Notes: generated by a model from the letters alone, not told the origin. A DNA stretch of 64,000 bases from Tepiditoga spiralis (GCF_014701195.1 NZ_AP018712.1:1320501-1384500), one strand, 5' to 3'. Shown: positions 1-8,467, counted from the first letter of the stretch. Numbers and translations: made by a program.

Positions 1-2
1 CA

Positions 3-686
3 GCTCTAACAATGATATATGCAATAAAATTACCTTTTGGAATGGAAAGTACAGCCTTCTTTTTTGGTGTTTTTTCAACTATATTAGTATTTTTAATTGC
101 AAAAGAAGGGAAAAAAATACCAATATTGTCTTTGATTTTAAGTGGTGTTATTGTAAGTTTTTTATTTAACTCAATAACAACCTTATTTACTGTTATGTAT
201 TGGAAAAACTTAATTCATGTAAACATATGGTTAATGGGGAGTACAGCATCTTTAACTTGGAAAGATTGCTATATATTATTATTTGTTTTATTTTTACAAA
301 TAATAACTTCTTTATTATTTTCAAAACAGTTAAATGTTCTCTCAATGGGAGAACATATGGCTGTTTATTCTGGAATAAATCCAGAGAAAATAAAAATAAT
401 TTTAATAGGAATAAATGTTTTAGCAGTTTCAATTGCCGTTTCTAAAACTGGTATAATAGGTTTTGTTGGATTAGTTATTCCTCATATTGTAAGAAAAGTT
501 ACAGGACCTTATTCATCAGTATCAACTTTTTATTCATTGTTTGTTGGTGGATCATTTCTTGCAGCAAGTGATTTTGTTTCAAGAACTATATTTGCACCAA
601 CAGAATTACCAATAGGGGTTGTAACTTCAATAATTGGTGCTCCAGTATTTATTTACATACTAAAGAGGGAGAGAAAAAATGATTAA
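3..686 (+). CDS. FecCD-family ABC importer permease (5' end outside window)
   Basis: Inner-membrane permease of an iron-siderophore, heme or cobalamin ABC importer (FecCD/BtuC family). The reading frame is open to the left edge, so the true start lies upstream and the ATG at 12 is internal. About 227 residues of the C-terminal part are visible, with several hydrophobic helices and the family-typical block GLVIPHIVR, which couples the permease to the ATPase, followed by GASFLAASDF-like sequence (here GGSFLAASDF) and a terminal helix with GAPVF. The last 8 bases overlap the ATP-binding gene, so the two are translationally coupled. The binding protein is not in the window, so the substrate cannot be decided; iron chelate is the usual one. 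Confidence 0.9.
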   Translation, partial: ALTMIYAIKLPFGMESTAFFFGVFSTILVFLIAKEGKKIPILSLILSGVIVSFLFNSITTLFTVMYWKNLIHVNIWLMGSTASLTWKDCYILLFVLFLQIITSLLFSKQLNVLSMGEHMAVYSGINPEKIKIILIGINVLAVSIAVSKTGIIGFVGLVIPHIVRKVTGPYSSVSTFYSLFVGGSFLAASDFVSRTIFAPTELPIGVVTSIIGAPVFIYILKRERKND

Positions 687-1446
687 AATAAATAATTTAA
701 ACTTTTCTTATGGTAATGGATTTAATTTAAATATAGAAAAATTAAATATAAAAGCTGGAGAATTTGTGTCAATAATAGGTCCTAATGGTTCTGGTAAAAG
801 CACACTATTGAAGATATTATCAGGTATTTTAAAAAATTTTAATGGAGAAATTTTAATAAAAAATAAAAATATTAAAAATTTTAATTATAAAGAGTTAGCT
901 AAAACAATATCTATTGTTCCACAAGAGTTTAATACTATTTTTAAATATGATGTTGAGAGTATAATTTCAACGTCGAGGGTTCCTTATTCTAAAACGTTTT
1001 CTTTTTTTGAAACAATGGAAGATAAAAAAATAATTGAAGAAGCTATGAAAAAAACAGATACAATTAAATATAAAAATAAATTTTTTTCAAATTTATCAGG
1101 TGGAGAAAAACAAAGGGTAATGATTGCAAGAGCTTTAGCTCAAAAAACTAAAATTTTATTTTTAGATGAGTTTACTTCTCATTTAGATCCTGGTCATGCA
1201 CAATCATTAATGAATATAGTAAAAGAAAATACTCAAAATGGACATACAGTTGTAGCGGTTTTTCATGATATAAATCTTGCGAGTATTTATTCAAAAAGAT
1301 TAATTATAATGCTAAAAGGTAATGTTGTGTGTGATGGTTCACCAATAGATGTAATAACCCAAGAAAATATTAAAGATATTTATAATCTCGATGGAAGTAT
1401 AATAAAGCATCCTAAATATAATGTTCCACAGATAGTATTTAATTAA
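679..1446 (+). CDS. ABC importer ATP-binding protein (FepC/BtuD-like)
   Basis: Cytoplasmic ATPase of the importer whose permease precedes it. 255 residues. Walker A GPNGSGKST is at residues 34-42. The ABC signature LSGGEKQR lies near residue 140, followed by Walker B ILFLDE and the H-loop histidine in VFHDIN. It starts inside the end of the permease gene with an overlap of 8 bases; GAGAGG-like sequence upstream serves as ribosome binding site. A strong bidirectional hairpin follows directly, so this is the last gene of the operon. Assignment to the iron/cobalamin class rests on the FecCD partner; the ATPase alone would not show the substrate. Confidence 0.92.
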   Translation: MIKINNLNFSYGNGFNLNIEKLNIKAGEFVSIIGPNGSGKSTLLKILSGILKNFNGEILIKNKNIKNFNYKELAKTISIVPQEFNTIFKYDVESIISTSRVPYSKTFSFFETMEDKKIIEEAMKKTDTIKYKNKFFSNLSGGEKQRVMIARALAQKTKILFLDEFTSHLDPGHAQSLMNIVKENTQNGHTVVAVFHDINLASIYSKRLIIMLKGNVVCDGSPIDVITQENIKDIYNLDGSIIKHPKYNVPQIVFN

Positions 1447-1447
1447 A

Positions 1448-1488
1448 ACAATAAATGATAATTGAAAAATTCAATTATCATTTATTGT
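1448..1488. terminator. Bidirectional intrinsic terminator
   Basis: A perfect 18-bp inverted repeat (1448-1465 with 1471-1488) with a 5-base loop separates two convergent genes. It is AT-rich without a long separate T-tract on the plus side. The stop codon of the minus-strand gene (1478-1480) lies inside the right arm. Confidence 0.75.
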
Positions 1489-2086
1489 AGAGGTTTATAA
1501 ATAACATTACTTCACCTATTCCTATATTTAATTTTTTTCCTATTTCTTGAGGGGTTAATCCTTGATGATAATATTCTAAAACCATACTTTTTTTATCTAA
1601 TATTATTTCTTCTTTATATTTATTTTTTGTAGTTTCATTATTTTCTTTATTGATAATTTTTTCTTCATTTTCACTTTTAATTATTTCATCATTTTTTTCA
1701 AGTATTTCATTTATTTTTTGAGATTCTAAGGGTTTTTCATCGCTAGCTTTTATACTATCTATAATTTTATTATTCATAATTTTATTTTTAAAATGTTCAT
1801 CATTTATTTTTTCTACTTCAGATAATATTGAAGCTAAACGACTATAAGATTCATTAACATCTTTTAATAACTGATCAACTATTTCAATTTTATTATCTAA
1901 AGCTCTTAATTTAGTTGTAGTTATTTTTTGGAATCTTGCTAAAAGTTTATTTGATTCCTCATCAAAGCTAATAGAAGTTAATTCGTTGTTTTTATCTGTT
2001 TTTTTTAATATTTGTATCATCAAAATAATATTAAATATAGATACGATCATTGCTAATAATGAAATAAAAAAAGTAAATACTGTCAT
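1478..2086 (-). CDS. Membrane-anchored coiled-coil protein with C-terminal helix-turn-helix-like segment (DUF6115-like)
   Basis: 202 residues. Residues 3-27 form one transmembrane helix; residues 60-160 are charged and heptad-like, probably coiled coil, rich in K, E and N. The last 35 residues read GLTPQEIGKKLNIGIGEVMLF, which resembles the helix-turn-helix tail seen in DUF6115-type proteins of Firmicutes (pattern IAxxLxIGxGEVxL). That match is from memory. No function is established. It sits 9 bases downstream of another membrane-anchored gene of unknown role and is probably cotranscribed with it. A structural or signalling role at the membrane is only a guess. Confidence 0.7.
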   Translation of the reverse strand: MTVFTFFISLLAMIVSIFNIILMIQILKKTDKNNELTSISFDEESNKLLARFQKITTTKLRALDNKIEIVDQLLKDVNESYSRLASILSEVEKINDEHFKNKIMNNKIIDSIKASDEKPLESQKINEILEKNDEIIKSENEEKIINKENNETTKNKYKEEIILDKKSMVLEYYHQGLTPQEIGKKLNIGIGEVMLFINLYNK

Positions 2087-2095
2087 TTTTTCCTC

Positions 2096-2692
2096 CTATT
2101 TTTTATTTAAAACAATTTTTGAAAAATCAATAGTTCCAACATTATTCCACAATAAGTATGTTCCTAAGTTTTTTGAAGGAGTTGGAATAGATTCTTTTAA
2201 GGTCCAATTTTCTGGAAGATATACGTATAAATTAGAATTTGCATCGATGTTTAATCGCTTAATGGGAAAATTAAAAATTAATTCGTTATTATTTTTATTT
2301 ATTATTCCAGATAAATCCATTGTTTCTTCAACAAATATATTGAGTTCTGAAGTATTAATTATAGATTTATAATTTAATACTTTGCAATAAATATTTTTAT
2401 TGTTTTTTTCATTAAAAATTTTTTCATAACCTTTAGATTTTTCTATGTCAGAACGTTTATATCCATTCAATAAATAATTAAAACTCTTTTTATCTTGCGC
2501 TTTTATTGTTGTTGTTAATTTTAAAGATGTAATTCCATTTTCATTTATGTTGAAAATAATATTTTTTGATAGGATATCATATTTATATGATCCAGATTTA
2601 AAAATAGAAAGATTCAATATTAGTATAGCTGCAATGAATAAAATAGTCATTATAGTAAAGTTTATACCTTTATTTTTCAAATTTTTTTGCAT
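2096..2692 (-). CDS. Unrecognised membrane-anchored or secreted protein
   Basis: 198 residues with an N-terminal hydrophobic helix at about residues 13-31, then a mostly beta-predicted, N- and K-rich extracytoplasmic part. I see no catalytic motif. It could belong to DUF4897, a Thermotogota-type family of similar size, but I recall that only loosely. The start ATG follows a good AGGAGG-type ribosome binding site. It is the first gene of a two-gene minus-strand unit driven by an extended -10 promoter in the short divergent gap before trpS. Confidence 0.6.
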   Translation of the reverse strand: MQKNLKNKGINFTIMTILFIAAILILNLSIFKSGSYKYDILSKNIIFNINENGITSLKLTTTIKAQDKKSFNYLLNGYKRSDIEKSKGYEKIFNEKNNKNIYCKVLNYKSIINTSELNIFVEETMDLSGIINKNNNELIFNFPIKRLNIDANSNLYVYLPENWTLKESIPTPSKNLGTYLLWNNVGTIDFSKIVLNKK

Positions 2693-2725
2693 AATACGCC
2701 TCCTAAAAATATATTCTTATTAACT

Positions 2726-2734
2726 ATTATACCA
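2726..2734 (-). promoter_or_regulatory. Extended -10 promoter (minus strand)
   Basis: On the minus strand this reads TGGTATAAT, a consensus extended -10, about 35 bases before the start of the membrane-anchored gene. On the plus strand a possible trpS -10 TATAAT occurs at 2757-2762 with only a weak -35. Confidence 0.6.
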
Positions 2735-2789
2735 TATTGAAAGATATGTGATAGAATATAATGAATTAAGTTTATCGGAGGTGCTTTTT

Positions 2790-3767
2790 ATGATAGTAGT
2801 TAGTGGAAGTAGACCAACTGGAAAATTACATCTTGGACATTTTATGACAATAGGGAAATGGCTTGAATTTCAAAATAAAGCAGATAAATCTTATTTTTTT
2901 GTAGCTGATTGGCATGCATTGACTTCACATAGAGATGATGTAAATACTATTGAAAGTTCAACATTAGATTTAGTTAGACATTATTTGGCAATGGGCGTTG
3001 ATCCTAAAAAATCAACTATTTTTGTTCAATCTGCAATAAAAGAACATGCTGAACTTTATCTTTTATTTAGTATGCTTGTATCCACAACAAGATTAGAAAG
3101 AATGCCAACATTTAAAGATATGAAAGAAAATATAAAAGACAAAGATTTATCAACATTGGGATTTTTAGGATATCCTGTTCTTCAAGCAGCAGATATTTTA
3201 ACTTATATGGGAGATACTGTACCTGTTGGAGAAGATCAAATTTATCATGTTGAGTTTACAAGAGAAATAGCCAGAAAATTCAATAATTTATATGAAGAAA
3301 TATTTCCAGAACCAGAAGCTTATGTTGCATCAGTTCCAAAACTACCTGGAACTGATGGAAGAAAGATGTCAAAGAGTTATGGAAATTCTATTATAATTGA
3401 AACAGAAGAAAAAGATATGTCAAAACAAATAATGCAAATGAAGACAGATCCTGCAAGAATGAGAAGAACTGATCCGGGTGATCCTGAAAAATGTCCTGTA
3501 TGGGATTTTCATAAAGCATTTACTAATTCTGAAGAAGAAAAAAATTGGGTAATAAATGGATGTAAAACAGCAGAGATAGGTTGTATACAGTGTAAAAAGG
3601 TATTGTTTAAAAATATGAAAGAACAATTAGAACCTGTTTGGAATAATTTAAAAAATATTTCTAATGATGATGCTAAAAAAATTATTCTTGATGGAAATGA
3701 AAAGGCAAGATCGGTTGCAGAACAAACTTTAAAAAGGGTTAGAAATGCAATGAAATTAAGGTGGTAA
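2790..3767 (+). CDS. trpS: Tryptophanyl-tRNA synthetase
   Basis: Class I aminoacyl-tRNA synthetase charging tRNA-Trp in the cytoplasm. 325 residues, normal for the bacterial enzyme. The HIGH-type motif is KLHLGH at residues 12-17 after SGSRPTG, and the KMSKS loop is at about residues 192-196. An in-frame ATG lies 14 codons earlier at 2748, but the ribosome binding site GGAGGTG at 2777-2783 is 6 bases before 2790, which fixes the start there. First gene of the trpS-scpA-scpB-rluB unit; scpA begins one base after its stop codon. Confidence 0.96.
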   Translation: MIVVSGSRPTGKLHLGHFMTIGKWLEFQNKADKSYFFVADWHALTSHRDDVNTIESSTLDLVRHYLAMGVDPKKSTIFVQSAIKEHAELYLLFSMLVSTTRLERMPTFKDMKENIKDKDLSTLGFLGYPVLQAADILTYMGDTVPVGEDQIYHVEFTREIARKFNNLYEEIFPEPEAYVASVPKLPGTDGRKMSKSYGNSIIIETEEKDMSKQIMQMKTDPARMRRTDPGDPEKCPVWDFHKAFTNSEEEKNWVINGCKTAEIGCIQCKKVLFKNMKEQLEPVWNNLKNISNDDAKKIILDGNEKARSVAEQTLKRVRNAMKLRW

Positions 3768-3768
3768 A

Positions 3769-4440
3769 GTGTTAGAATTAGATATTAATATTGATATTTA
3801 TTCTGGTTCATTTCAAAAATTAGTTGAATTAATAAAAGAAAAAAAAATATCAGTAAGAAATATACCTGTTTCAAAAATTGCTGATTTATTTAATGAATAT
3901 ATTCAGAAAAATAAAAAAAACTTAAAAAATGTAGGCGAGTTTATGCGACTCGCTTCTTATCTGACATTTTTAAAGTCTAAAGAATTATTACCGCGTTCTT
4001 CAAAAGATAACGAATTGAGAAAACATAAAGATTTTTTATATAATGTTATAGAAGATTATGAACTTTTGAAAAAAACTTCAAATATAATAAAAAATGATTT
4101 TGGAACACCAAGAACCAAATATATAAAAATAAAAAATATAAATACTCCAAATAAAGAAAATTTTTCTAAACAATTAGAGTTGTTTTTTTCAGAGTATATT
4201 TCTATACAAGAAAAATTAGAAATAATAAGAGAAGTTTATACAGTTGAAAAAGCTATGGAAAAACTATCAACTTTTGATAAAATTTCTATTTATAATTTAT
4301 ATGAAATATCAGAATATAATAAATTAAAATTTATAGTTTATTTTCTTGGAGCATTAACTTTAGTTAGGAATAATATATATAAATTTGAGTCTGATACATT
4401 TATAAAAGCTGGTGAGAAAATTGAAACAACAAATGATTGA
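3769..4440 (+). CDS. scpA: Segregation and condensation protein A (kleisin)
   Basis: Kleisin subunit that bridges the SMC head domains in the SMC-ScpAB condensin complex. 223 residues. The N-terminal part has the ScpA pattern: a leading segment SGSFQKLVELIKEKKISV, then a helix with MRLASYLTFLKSKELLP, the family-typical end of the first domain. The C-terminal winged-helix region is present but diverged. The start is GTG, preceded by AGGTGG at 3759-3764. scpB begins inside its 3' end. The SMC partner is encoded on the minus strand at 32500-36030. Confidence 0.85.
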   Translation: MLELDINIDIYSGSFQKLVELIKEKKISVRNIPVSKIADLFNEYIQKNKKNLKNVGEFMRLASYLTFLKSKELLPRSSKDNELRKHKDFLYNVIEDYELLKKTSNIIKNDFGTPRTKYIKIKNINTPNKENFSKQLELFFSEYISIQEKLEIIREVYTVEKAMEKLSTFDKISIYNLYEISEYNKLKFIVYFLGALTLVRNNIYKFESDTFIKAGEKIETTND

Positions 4441-4969
4441 AGCTTTAATTTATTCAAGACAAAATGGTATTTCTATAGAAGAAATTATGAAAATTCTTTC
4501 TTTAAATGAAACTGAAGTAATAGATTTAATTCATGAAATACAATATCATTATACAAAAACAGAACATGGAGTTGAATTAATAAGAAATAATAATAAATAT
4601 AGATTTGAAATAAAATCAGAAATAAAAGCTTTAATAACACCAAAACCTAAAAGGATTGATTTAACAGGATCTCAATTTGAAATACTTGCAATTTTGTATT
4701 TAAATGGTCCTTCAAGAAGTGGTGAAATAGAAAGATCGAGAGGTAAAAATAGCTATTTTCAATTAAATCGTTTAATGGATTATGGGTTAATAAAGAGAAT
4801 AAGAAAAGATGAAAGAAAGATATATTATTATACATTAACAGAAAAATTTTATAATTGGATACCAGAAGATACTTTAAAAAAATTGGAGGAATTAAAAAAT
4901 GTACAAATTACAAAAAATTTTACAAATGATGGGGATTCCTCGGAGAAAAGCAGCACAGATAACCTTTGA
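4421..4969 (+). CDS. scpB: Segregation and condensation protein B
   Basis: Winged-helix partner of ScpA in the SMC complex. About 182 residues from this start. Two winged-helix units are visible; the second contains LTGSQFEILAILYLNGPSRS, the ScpB-typical T-x-x-Q-x-E-x-L-A-I pattern, followed by GRPxxY-like RGKNSYFQLNRLMDYGLI. The start is uncertain: GTG at 4412, TTG at 4421 and ATG at 4433 are all in frame. GGTGA at 4411-4415 suits the TTG best. The gene overlaps scpA by about 20 bases, and its last 71 bases overlap the next gene in another frame. Confidence 0.85.
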   Translation: MKQQMIEALIYSRQNGISIEEIMKILSLNETEVIDLIHEIQYHYTKTEHGVELIRNNNKYRFEIKSEIKALITPKPKRIDLTGSQFEILAILYLNGPSRSGEIERSRGKNSYFQLNRLMDYGLIKRIRKDERKIYYYTLTEKFYNWIPEDTLKKLEELKNVQITKNFTNDGDSSEKSSTDNL

Positions 4970-5633
4970 TGAATTAGTAAAAGTAAATGGTGAAGTTATA
5001 AAAGAACCTTGGTTTAATGTTGAAGATTCTGATGAAATTGAATATTTAAATAAAAAAAATTTAGTATCTGATATTATAAAAAAATCTTCTAAAAAAAGTT
5101 ATTATTTATTTCATAAACCCGTTGGAGTATTAACAACAATGAAGGATTCTTATGGAAGAAAAACAATTAGAGATATTTTAGATGAAAATAATATTACAGA
5201 AACCTTATTTCATGTTGGAAGGCTTGATTTGAATACATCTGGTATAATAATGCTAACTAATGATGGAGAACTTGCAAATAAATTAATGCATCCAAGCCAT
5301 GAAATAACTAAAACATATAAAGCATTGATAAAAGGAAATATAACAAGAGAAGAAATAAAACAATTAGAAAGTGGTATTATAATTGATGATTATAAAACAA
5401 GACCTGCAAAGATTGAAAAGGTAATAAGAAAAGGTTCTAATCATGAAATAACTTTAACAATAAGTGAAGGAAAGAAGAGACAAATTAGAAGAATGTTTGA
5501 AGCATTAGGTCATAAAGTTATAAAACTTAAAAGAACAAAATTTGGTCCATGGAGTGTTTCTTTGGTTCCGTATCCAGGTAATATATTAAAATTAAATGAA
5601 AGTGAAATAAATAAAATAAAAGGTAGTGACTAA
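4899..5633 (+). CDS. rRNA pseudouridine synthase, RsuA/RluB family
   Basis: Isomerises a specific uridine in 23S (RluB-type) or 16S (RsuA-type) rRNA. 244 residues: an N-terminal S4 RNA-binding domain (about 1-60), then the catalytic domain with HKPVGVLTT, the catalytic aspartate in GRLDLNTSG (about residue 109), and the conserved end segment EGKKRQIRRMFEALGH. The neighbourhood scpA-scpB-rluB is a widespread arrangement and favours RluB. The ribosome binding site GGAGGA at 4885-4890, 8 bases before the ATG, fixes the start even though it lies inside scpB. Confidence 0.92.
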   Translation: MYKLQKILQMMGIPRRKAAQITFDELVKVNGEVIKEPWFNVEDSDEIEYLNKKNLVSDIIKKSSKKSYYLFHKPVGVLTTMKDSYGRKTIRDILDENNITETLFHVGRLDLNTSGIIMLTNDGELANKLMHPSHEITKTYKALIKGNITREEIKQLESGIIIDDYKTRPAKIEKVIRKGSNHEITLTISEGKKRQIRRMFEALGHKVIKLKRTKFGPWSVSLVPYPGNILKLNESEINKIKGSD

Positions 5634-5645
5634 AAGTCACTACCT
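5621..5645 (+). terminator. Hairpin at the end of the trpS-rluB operon
   Basis: A perfect 10-bp stem (5621-5630 with 5636-5645), whose loop TAAAA contains the rluB stop codon. It is followed by A-rich rather than T-rich sequence, so it is a weak candidate for a simple intrinsic terminator. Confidence 0.5.
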
Positions 5646-5651
5646 AAAAGG

Positions 5652-5673
5652 CCGAAAATAATTAAATTTTCGG
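5652..5673 (+). other. Second stem-loop, followed by a G-run
   Basis: An 8-bp stem (5652-5659 with 5666-5673) is followed by GGGGATGG. Together with the hairpin 6 bases upstream it makes a tandem hairpin pair in a 150-base gap before the nucleotidyltransferase gene. The function is unknown: RNA end processing or a leader element are possible. Confidence 0.4.
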
Positions 5674-5785
5674 GGGGATGGTTAATACATTATAACTCAT
5701 GTTTATTAAATATCAAGATGCTTAATTTAAGAAAAGGAAAAGATATTCATAAATTTTAATAATACTTAATTAAGGAGTGATACAA

Positions 5786-6859
5786 ATGAAAGCTATAGTT
5801 TTATGTGCTGGTAAAGGTACAAGATTGAGACCATTAACCTTTACAAATGCAAAACCACTTATTCCTATTGCAAATAAGCCTACCATTATGTATAGTTTAG
5901 AAAAAATTAGAGAAGCTGGAATAACTGAAATAGGAATAATTGTAAATCCGGATAATAAAAAAGATTTTGTAAAAGTTTTAGGTGATGGAAAAGATTATGG
6001 ATTAGATATAAAGTACATAATTCAAGAAGAAGCAAAGGGATTAGCTCATGCTGTCGCAATAAGCGAAGAATTTATAGATGGTGATGATTTTTTAATGTAT
6101 TTAGGAGATAATCTTATAAATACAGATTTAGCAAAATTTACAACAGAATTTAAAGAAGGTAATTTTGACTCTTTTATACTTTTAACTCCAGTGGAAGATC
6201 CATCAAGATTTGGAATAGCAATAATGGAGGGGAATAATGTAATTGATGTTGTTGAAAAACCTCAAAATCCACCATCAAACTTGGCTATAGTTGGAGTATA
6301 TGTGTTCAAACCTATTGTTTTTGAAGCAATAAAAAATATAAAACCATCATGGAGAAATGAATTGGAAATAACTGATGCTATAGCTTGGTTAATAAAGAAT
6401 AAAGGAAATACTGGAGCTCAAGTAATATATGGATGGTGGAAAGATACTGGAAAACCAGAGGATTTAATAGAAGCAAATAGATCAATTCTTGAAAAAATGA
6501 AATCTAAAGATATTCAAGGAAATATTTATGAAAATTCAGTTGTTCAAGGAAATGTAAAGATAGGGAAAGGATCAAAGATAATAGATTCAATAGTAAGAGG
6601 ACCAGTAATAATTGGTGAAAACGTAACATTAAGCAATGCTTATGTAGGACCATATACTTCAATAGGGAATGGAGTTACTGTTGAAGATTCAGAAATAGAA
6701 AATTCAATAATTTTAGATAATGCGACTATTTCTTCATTTAAATCAAGATTAGATTCTTCTATAATAGGTTCAAATGCAGAAATTGTATCTATAGAAAAAA
6801 ATCCAAAAACAATAAAATTAGTTATAGGAGATTTTGGAAAAATAGAAATACCTAGATAA
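5786..6859 (+). CDS. Sugar-1-phosphate nucleotidyltransferase (long RmlA/GlmU-like)
   Basis: Predicted to make an NDP-sugar, most likely dTDP-glucose, from glucose-1-phosphate and dTTP. 357 residues. The N-terminal nucleotidyltransferase domain has LCAGKGTRLRPLT at about residues 5-17 and metal-binding LGDN near 108. The C-terminal part from about residue 245 has hexapeptide-repeat left-handed beta-helix character (IGKGSKI, IGENVTL, IGNGVTV). This matches the long archaeal/actinobacterial RmlA-type proteins; GlmU-like activity cannot be excluded. TAAGGAGTG at 5771-5779 makes the ATG at 5786 the start. It stands alone, with no other sugar-nucleotide genes around. Confidence 0.85.
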   Translation: MKAIVLCAGKGTRLRPLTFTNAKPLIPIANKPTIMYSLEKIREAGITEIGIIVNPDNKKDFVKVLGDGKDYGLDIKYIIQEEAKGLAHAVAISEEFIDGDDFLMYLGDNLINTDLAKFTTEFKEGNFDSFILLTPVEDPSRFGIAIMEGNNVIDVVEKPQNPPSNLAIVGVYVFKPIVFEAIKNIKPSWRNELEITDAIAWLIKNKGNTGAQVIYGWWKDTGKPEDLIEANRSILEKMKSKDIQGNIYENSVVQGNVKIGKGSKIIDSIVRGPVIIGENVTLSNAYVGPYTSIGNGVTVEDSEIENSIILDNATISSFKSRLDSSIIGSNAEIVSIEKNPKTIKLVIGDFGKIEIPR

Positions 6860-6894
6860 ATTATTAAAAAAATATTAACGAACAAACAATTGTG

Positions 6895-6918
6895 TAAGAA
6901 AAAATTAATTTTTTCTTA
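6895..6918. other. 24-base perfect palindrome
   Basis: A perfect inverted repeat of 12 bases per arm, made only of A/T apart from one G and one C. It is followed within 20 bases by a run of T at 6931-6939. It lies after the nucleotidyltransferase gene and just before the riboswitch promoter. It could be a weak terminator or an operator. Confidence 0.4.
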
Positions 6919-6938
6919 ATGAAAAAAAGTTTTTTTTT

Positions 6939-6947
6939 TGTTATTAT
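6939..6947 (+). promoter_or_regulatory. Extended -10 promoter for the riboswitch transcript
   Basis: TGTTATTAT, an extended -10, ends about 13 bases before the riboswitch aptamer begins, which is the distance expected for a transcript that starts just ahead of the aptamer. Confidence 0.5.
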
Positions 6948-6959
6948 TTCTTTGTAAGA

Positions 6960-7113
6960 AAAACCTGTATAATACCGAAGATATGGTTCGGAAGTTTCTA
7001 CCGGATAACCGTAAATTATCCGACTACAGGAAAAGAGATTGTTTTTATGTATTTACCAACAAATATTTAAAAAATAACAATCCCTCTTCCTAGTGGAAGA
7101 GGGAATTTTTTTT
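6960..7113 (+). promoter_or_regulatory. Guanine-type purine riboswitch with terminator
   Basis: Purine aptamer. P1 is CCTGTA (6964-6969) with TACAGG (7025-7030). The core has the conserved TATAAT beside P1, loop 2 GATATGG and the signature GTTTCTACCGG. P3 closes GGATAA with TTATCC. The specificity base, in GACTA just before P1, is C (7024), which selects guanine/hypoxanthine rather than adenine. Platform: terminator stem 7081-7090 with 7095-7104 plus a T-run to 7113. The antiterminator 7028-7043 can pair with 7077-7092 at 14 of 16 positions and shares three bases with P1. Ligand binding should therefore release the terminator and turn the permease off. Confidence 0.95.
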
Positions 7114-7128
7114 ATAGGAGGAAGAACG

Positions 7129-8433
7129 GTGGATAAATTTTTTAAGATCTCTGAATCCGGAAGTACAGTTAAAAATGAAATATTTGGTGGTATAGCAACA
7201 TTTTTAACAATGGCTTATATTATTTTTGTAAATCCATCAATATTATCAAGTGCTATAAAAGTTGATGGAGCATATGGAGCATTAATGGTTGCAACTATAT
7301 TGGGTGGAGCTGTTGCAACATTAACAATGGGGTTATTGGCTAATTATCCATTTGCATTAGCACCAGGAATGGGATTAAATGCTTATTTTACATATACTGT
7401 AGTTATGAAAATGGGAGTAGATTGGAGAGTTGCTTTAGGAGCTGTTTTTATAGAAGGATTAATTTTTATTTTAATAACCTTAGTTGGAGTAAGAACATAT
7501 ATAGCTAATGCAATTCCTCATTCAATAAAAATTGCAACAAGTGCTGGGATAGGATTATTTATAACTTTTATTGGTTTGAAAAATGCTGGAATAGTTGTTT
7601 CTGATCCAGCAACATATTTAGCACTTGGAAAAATAACGACACCAGAAGCATTGACTACAATTATAGGTCTTTTAATAATAGCAGCATTGTATGCATTGAG
7701 AGTACCTGGTTCAATATTAATAGGTATTCTATTGGCTACAATTTTTGGAGCTTTTGTTGGAATTACAAAATTTAATGGTGTTTTTGGACCAATTCCAAAT
7801 ATTGCACCTACATTTTTTAAATTAAAATTAACAGGAGCATCTCTTATAGATCCAAGTTTTTGGGTAATAGTATTGACTTTTTTCTTTGTTGATTTTTTTG
7901 ATACAACAGGAACTCTTATGGGGCTTGCTAATTCAGCAGGAATGACAGATAAAGAAGGAAATTTACCTCGTGCAACCAAAGCTTATATGGCTGATGCAAC
8001 TGGTACTTCAATAGGAGCTTTATTTGGTACGTCAACAGTTACGACTTATATAGAAAGTGGTGCAGGTATTGCACAAGGAGCAAGAACTGGTCTTGCATCT
8101 GTAGTAACAGCTGGATTAATGTTATTAATGCTTTTTATGTCACCTCTTGCATCATCTATTCCAGCGGCTGCAACTGCTCCTGCATTAATATTTGTAGGGT
8201 CATTAATGATAAAAAATTTAAAAATAATAGATTGGGATGATACGACAGAAGGATTACCTGCTTTTATAACATTAGTAATGATGCCTTTGACTTATTCTAT
8301 TGCTACTGGTATTACTCTTGGAATGATTGTATATCCAATAGTAAAATTATTTAGCGGTAAAGCAAAAGATGTTCATTGGCTAACATGGGTACTTGGATTC
8401 TTATTCATTCTTTACTTGATATATCTAAGATAA
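7129..8433 (+). CDS. pbuG: Purine (guanine/hypoxanthine) permease, AzgA/PbuG subfamily of NCS2
   Basis: Inner-membrane importer of purine bases. 434 residues with about 12 hydrophobic helices. The N-terminus has GGIATFLTMAYIIFVNP and later LAPGMGLNAYF, hallmarks of the AzgA/PbuG subfamily; the central block FFVDFFDTTGTLMG carries the family-typical acidic/threonine motif. Start chosen at GTG 7129, because AGGAGG at 7117-7122 lies 6 bases upstream; earlier in-frame codons lie inside the riboswitch terminator. Control by the guanine riboswitch supports guanine/hypoxanthine as substrate. The gene is monocistronic and ends in its own hairpin. Confidence 0.93.
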   Translation: MDKFFKISESGSTVKNEIFGGIATFLTMAYIIFVNPSILSSAIKVDGAYGALMVATILGGAVATLTMGLLANYPFALAPGMGLNAYFTYTVVMKMGVDWRVALGAVFIEGLIFILITLVGVRTYIANAIPHSIKIATSAGIGLFITFIGLKNAGIVVSDPATYLALGKITTPEALTTIIGLLIIAALYALRVPGSILIGILLATIFGAFVGITKFNGVFGPIPNIAPTFFKLKLTGASLIDPSFWVIVLTFFFVDFFDTTGTLMGLANSAGMTDKEGNLPRATKAYMADATGTSIGALFGTSTVTTYIESGAGIAQGARTGLASVVTAGLMLLMLFMSPLASSIPAAATAPALIFVGSLMIKNLKIIDWDDTTEGLPAFITLVMMPLTYSIATGITLGMIVYPIVKLFSGKAKDVHWLTWVLGFLFILYLIYLR

Positions 8434-8467
8434 TAAATAATATAATACTACCAACCTTTATACATTA

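Noticed and set aside
4899-4969. A 71-base overlap between scpB and rluB as a sign of misannotation
   Set aside because: Both ends are supported: a ribosome binding site at 4885-4890 for rluB and an open, family-typical scpB up to its stop.
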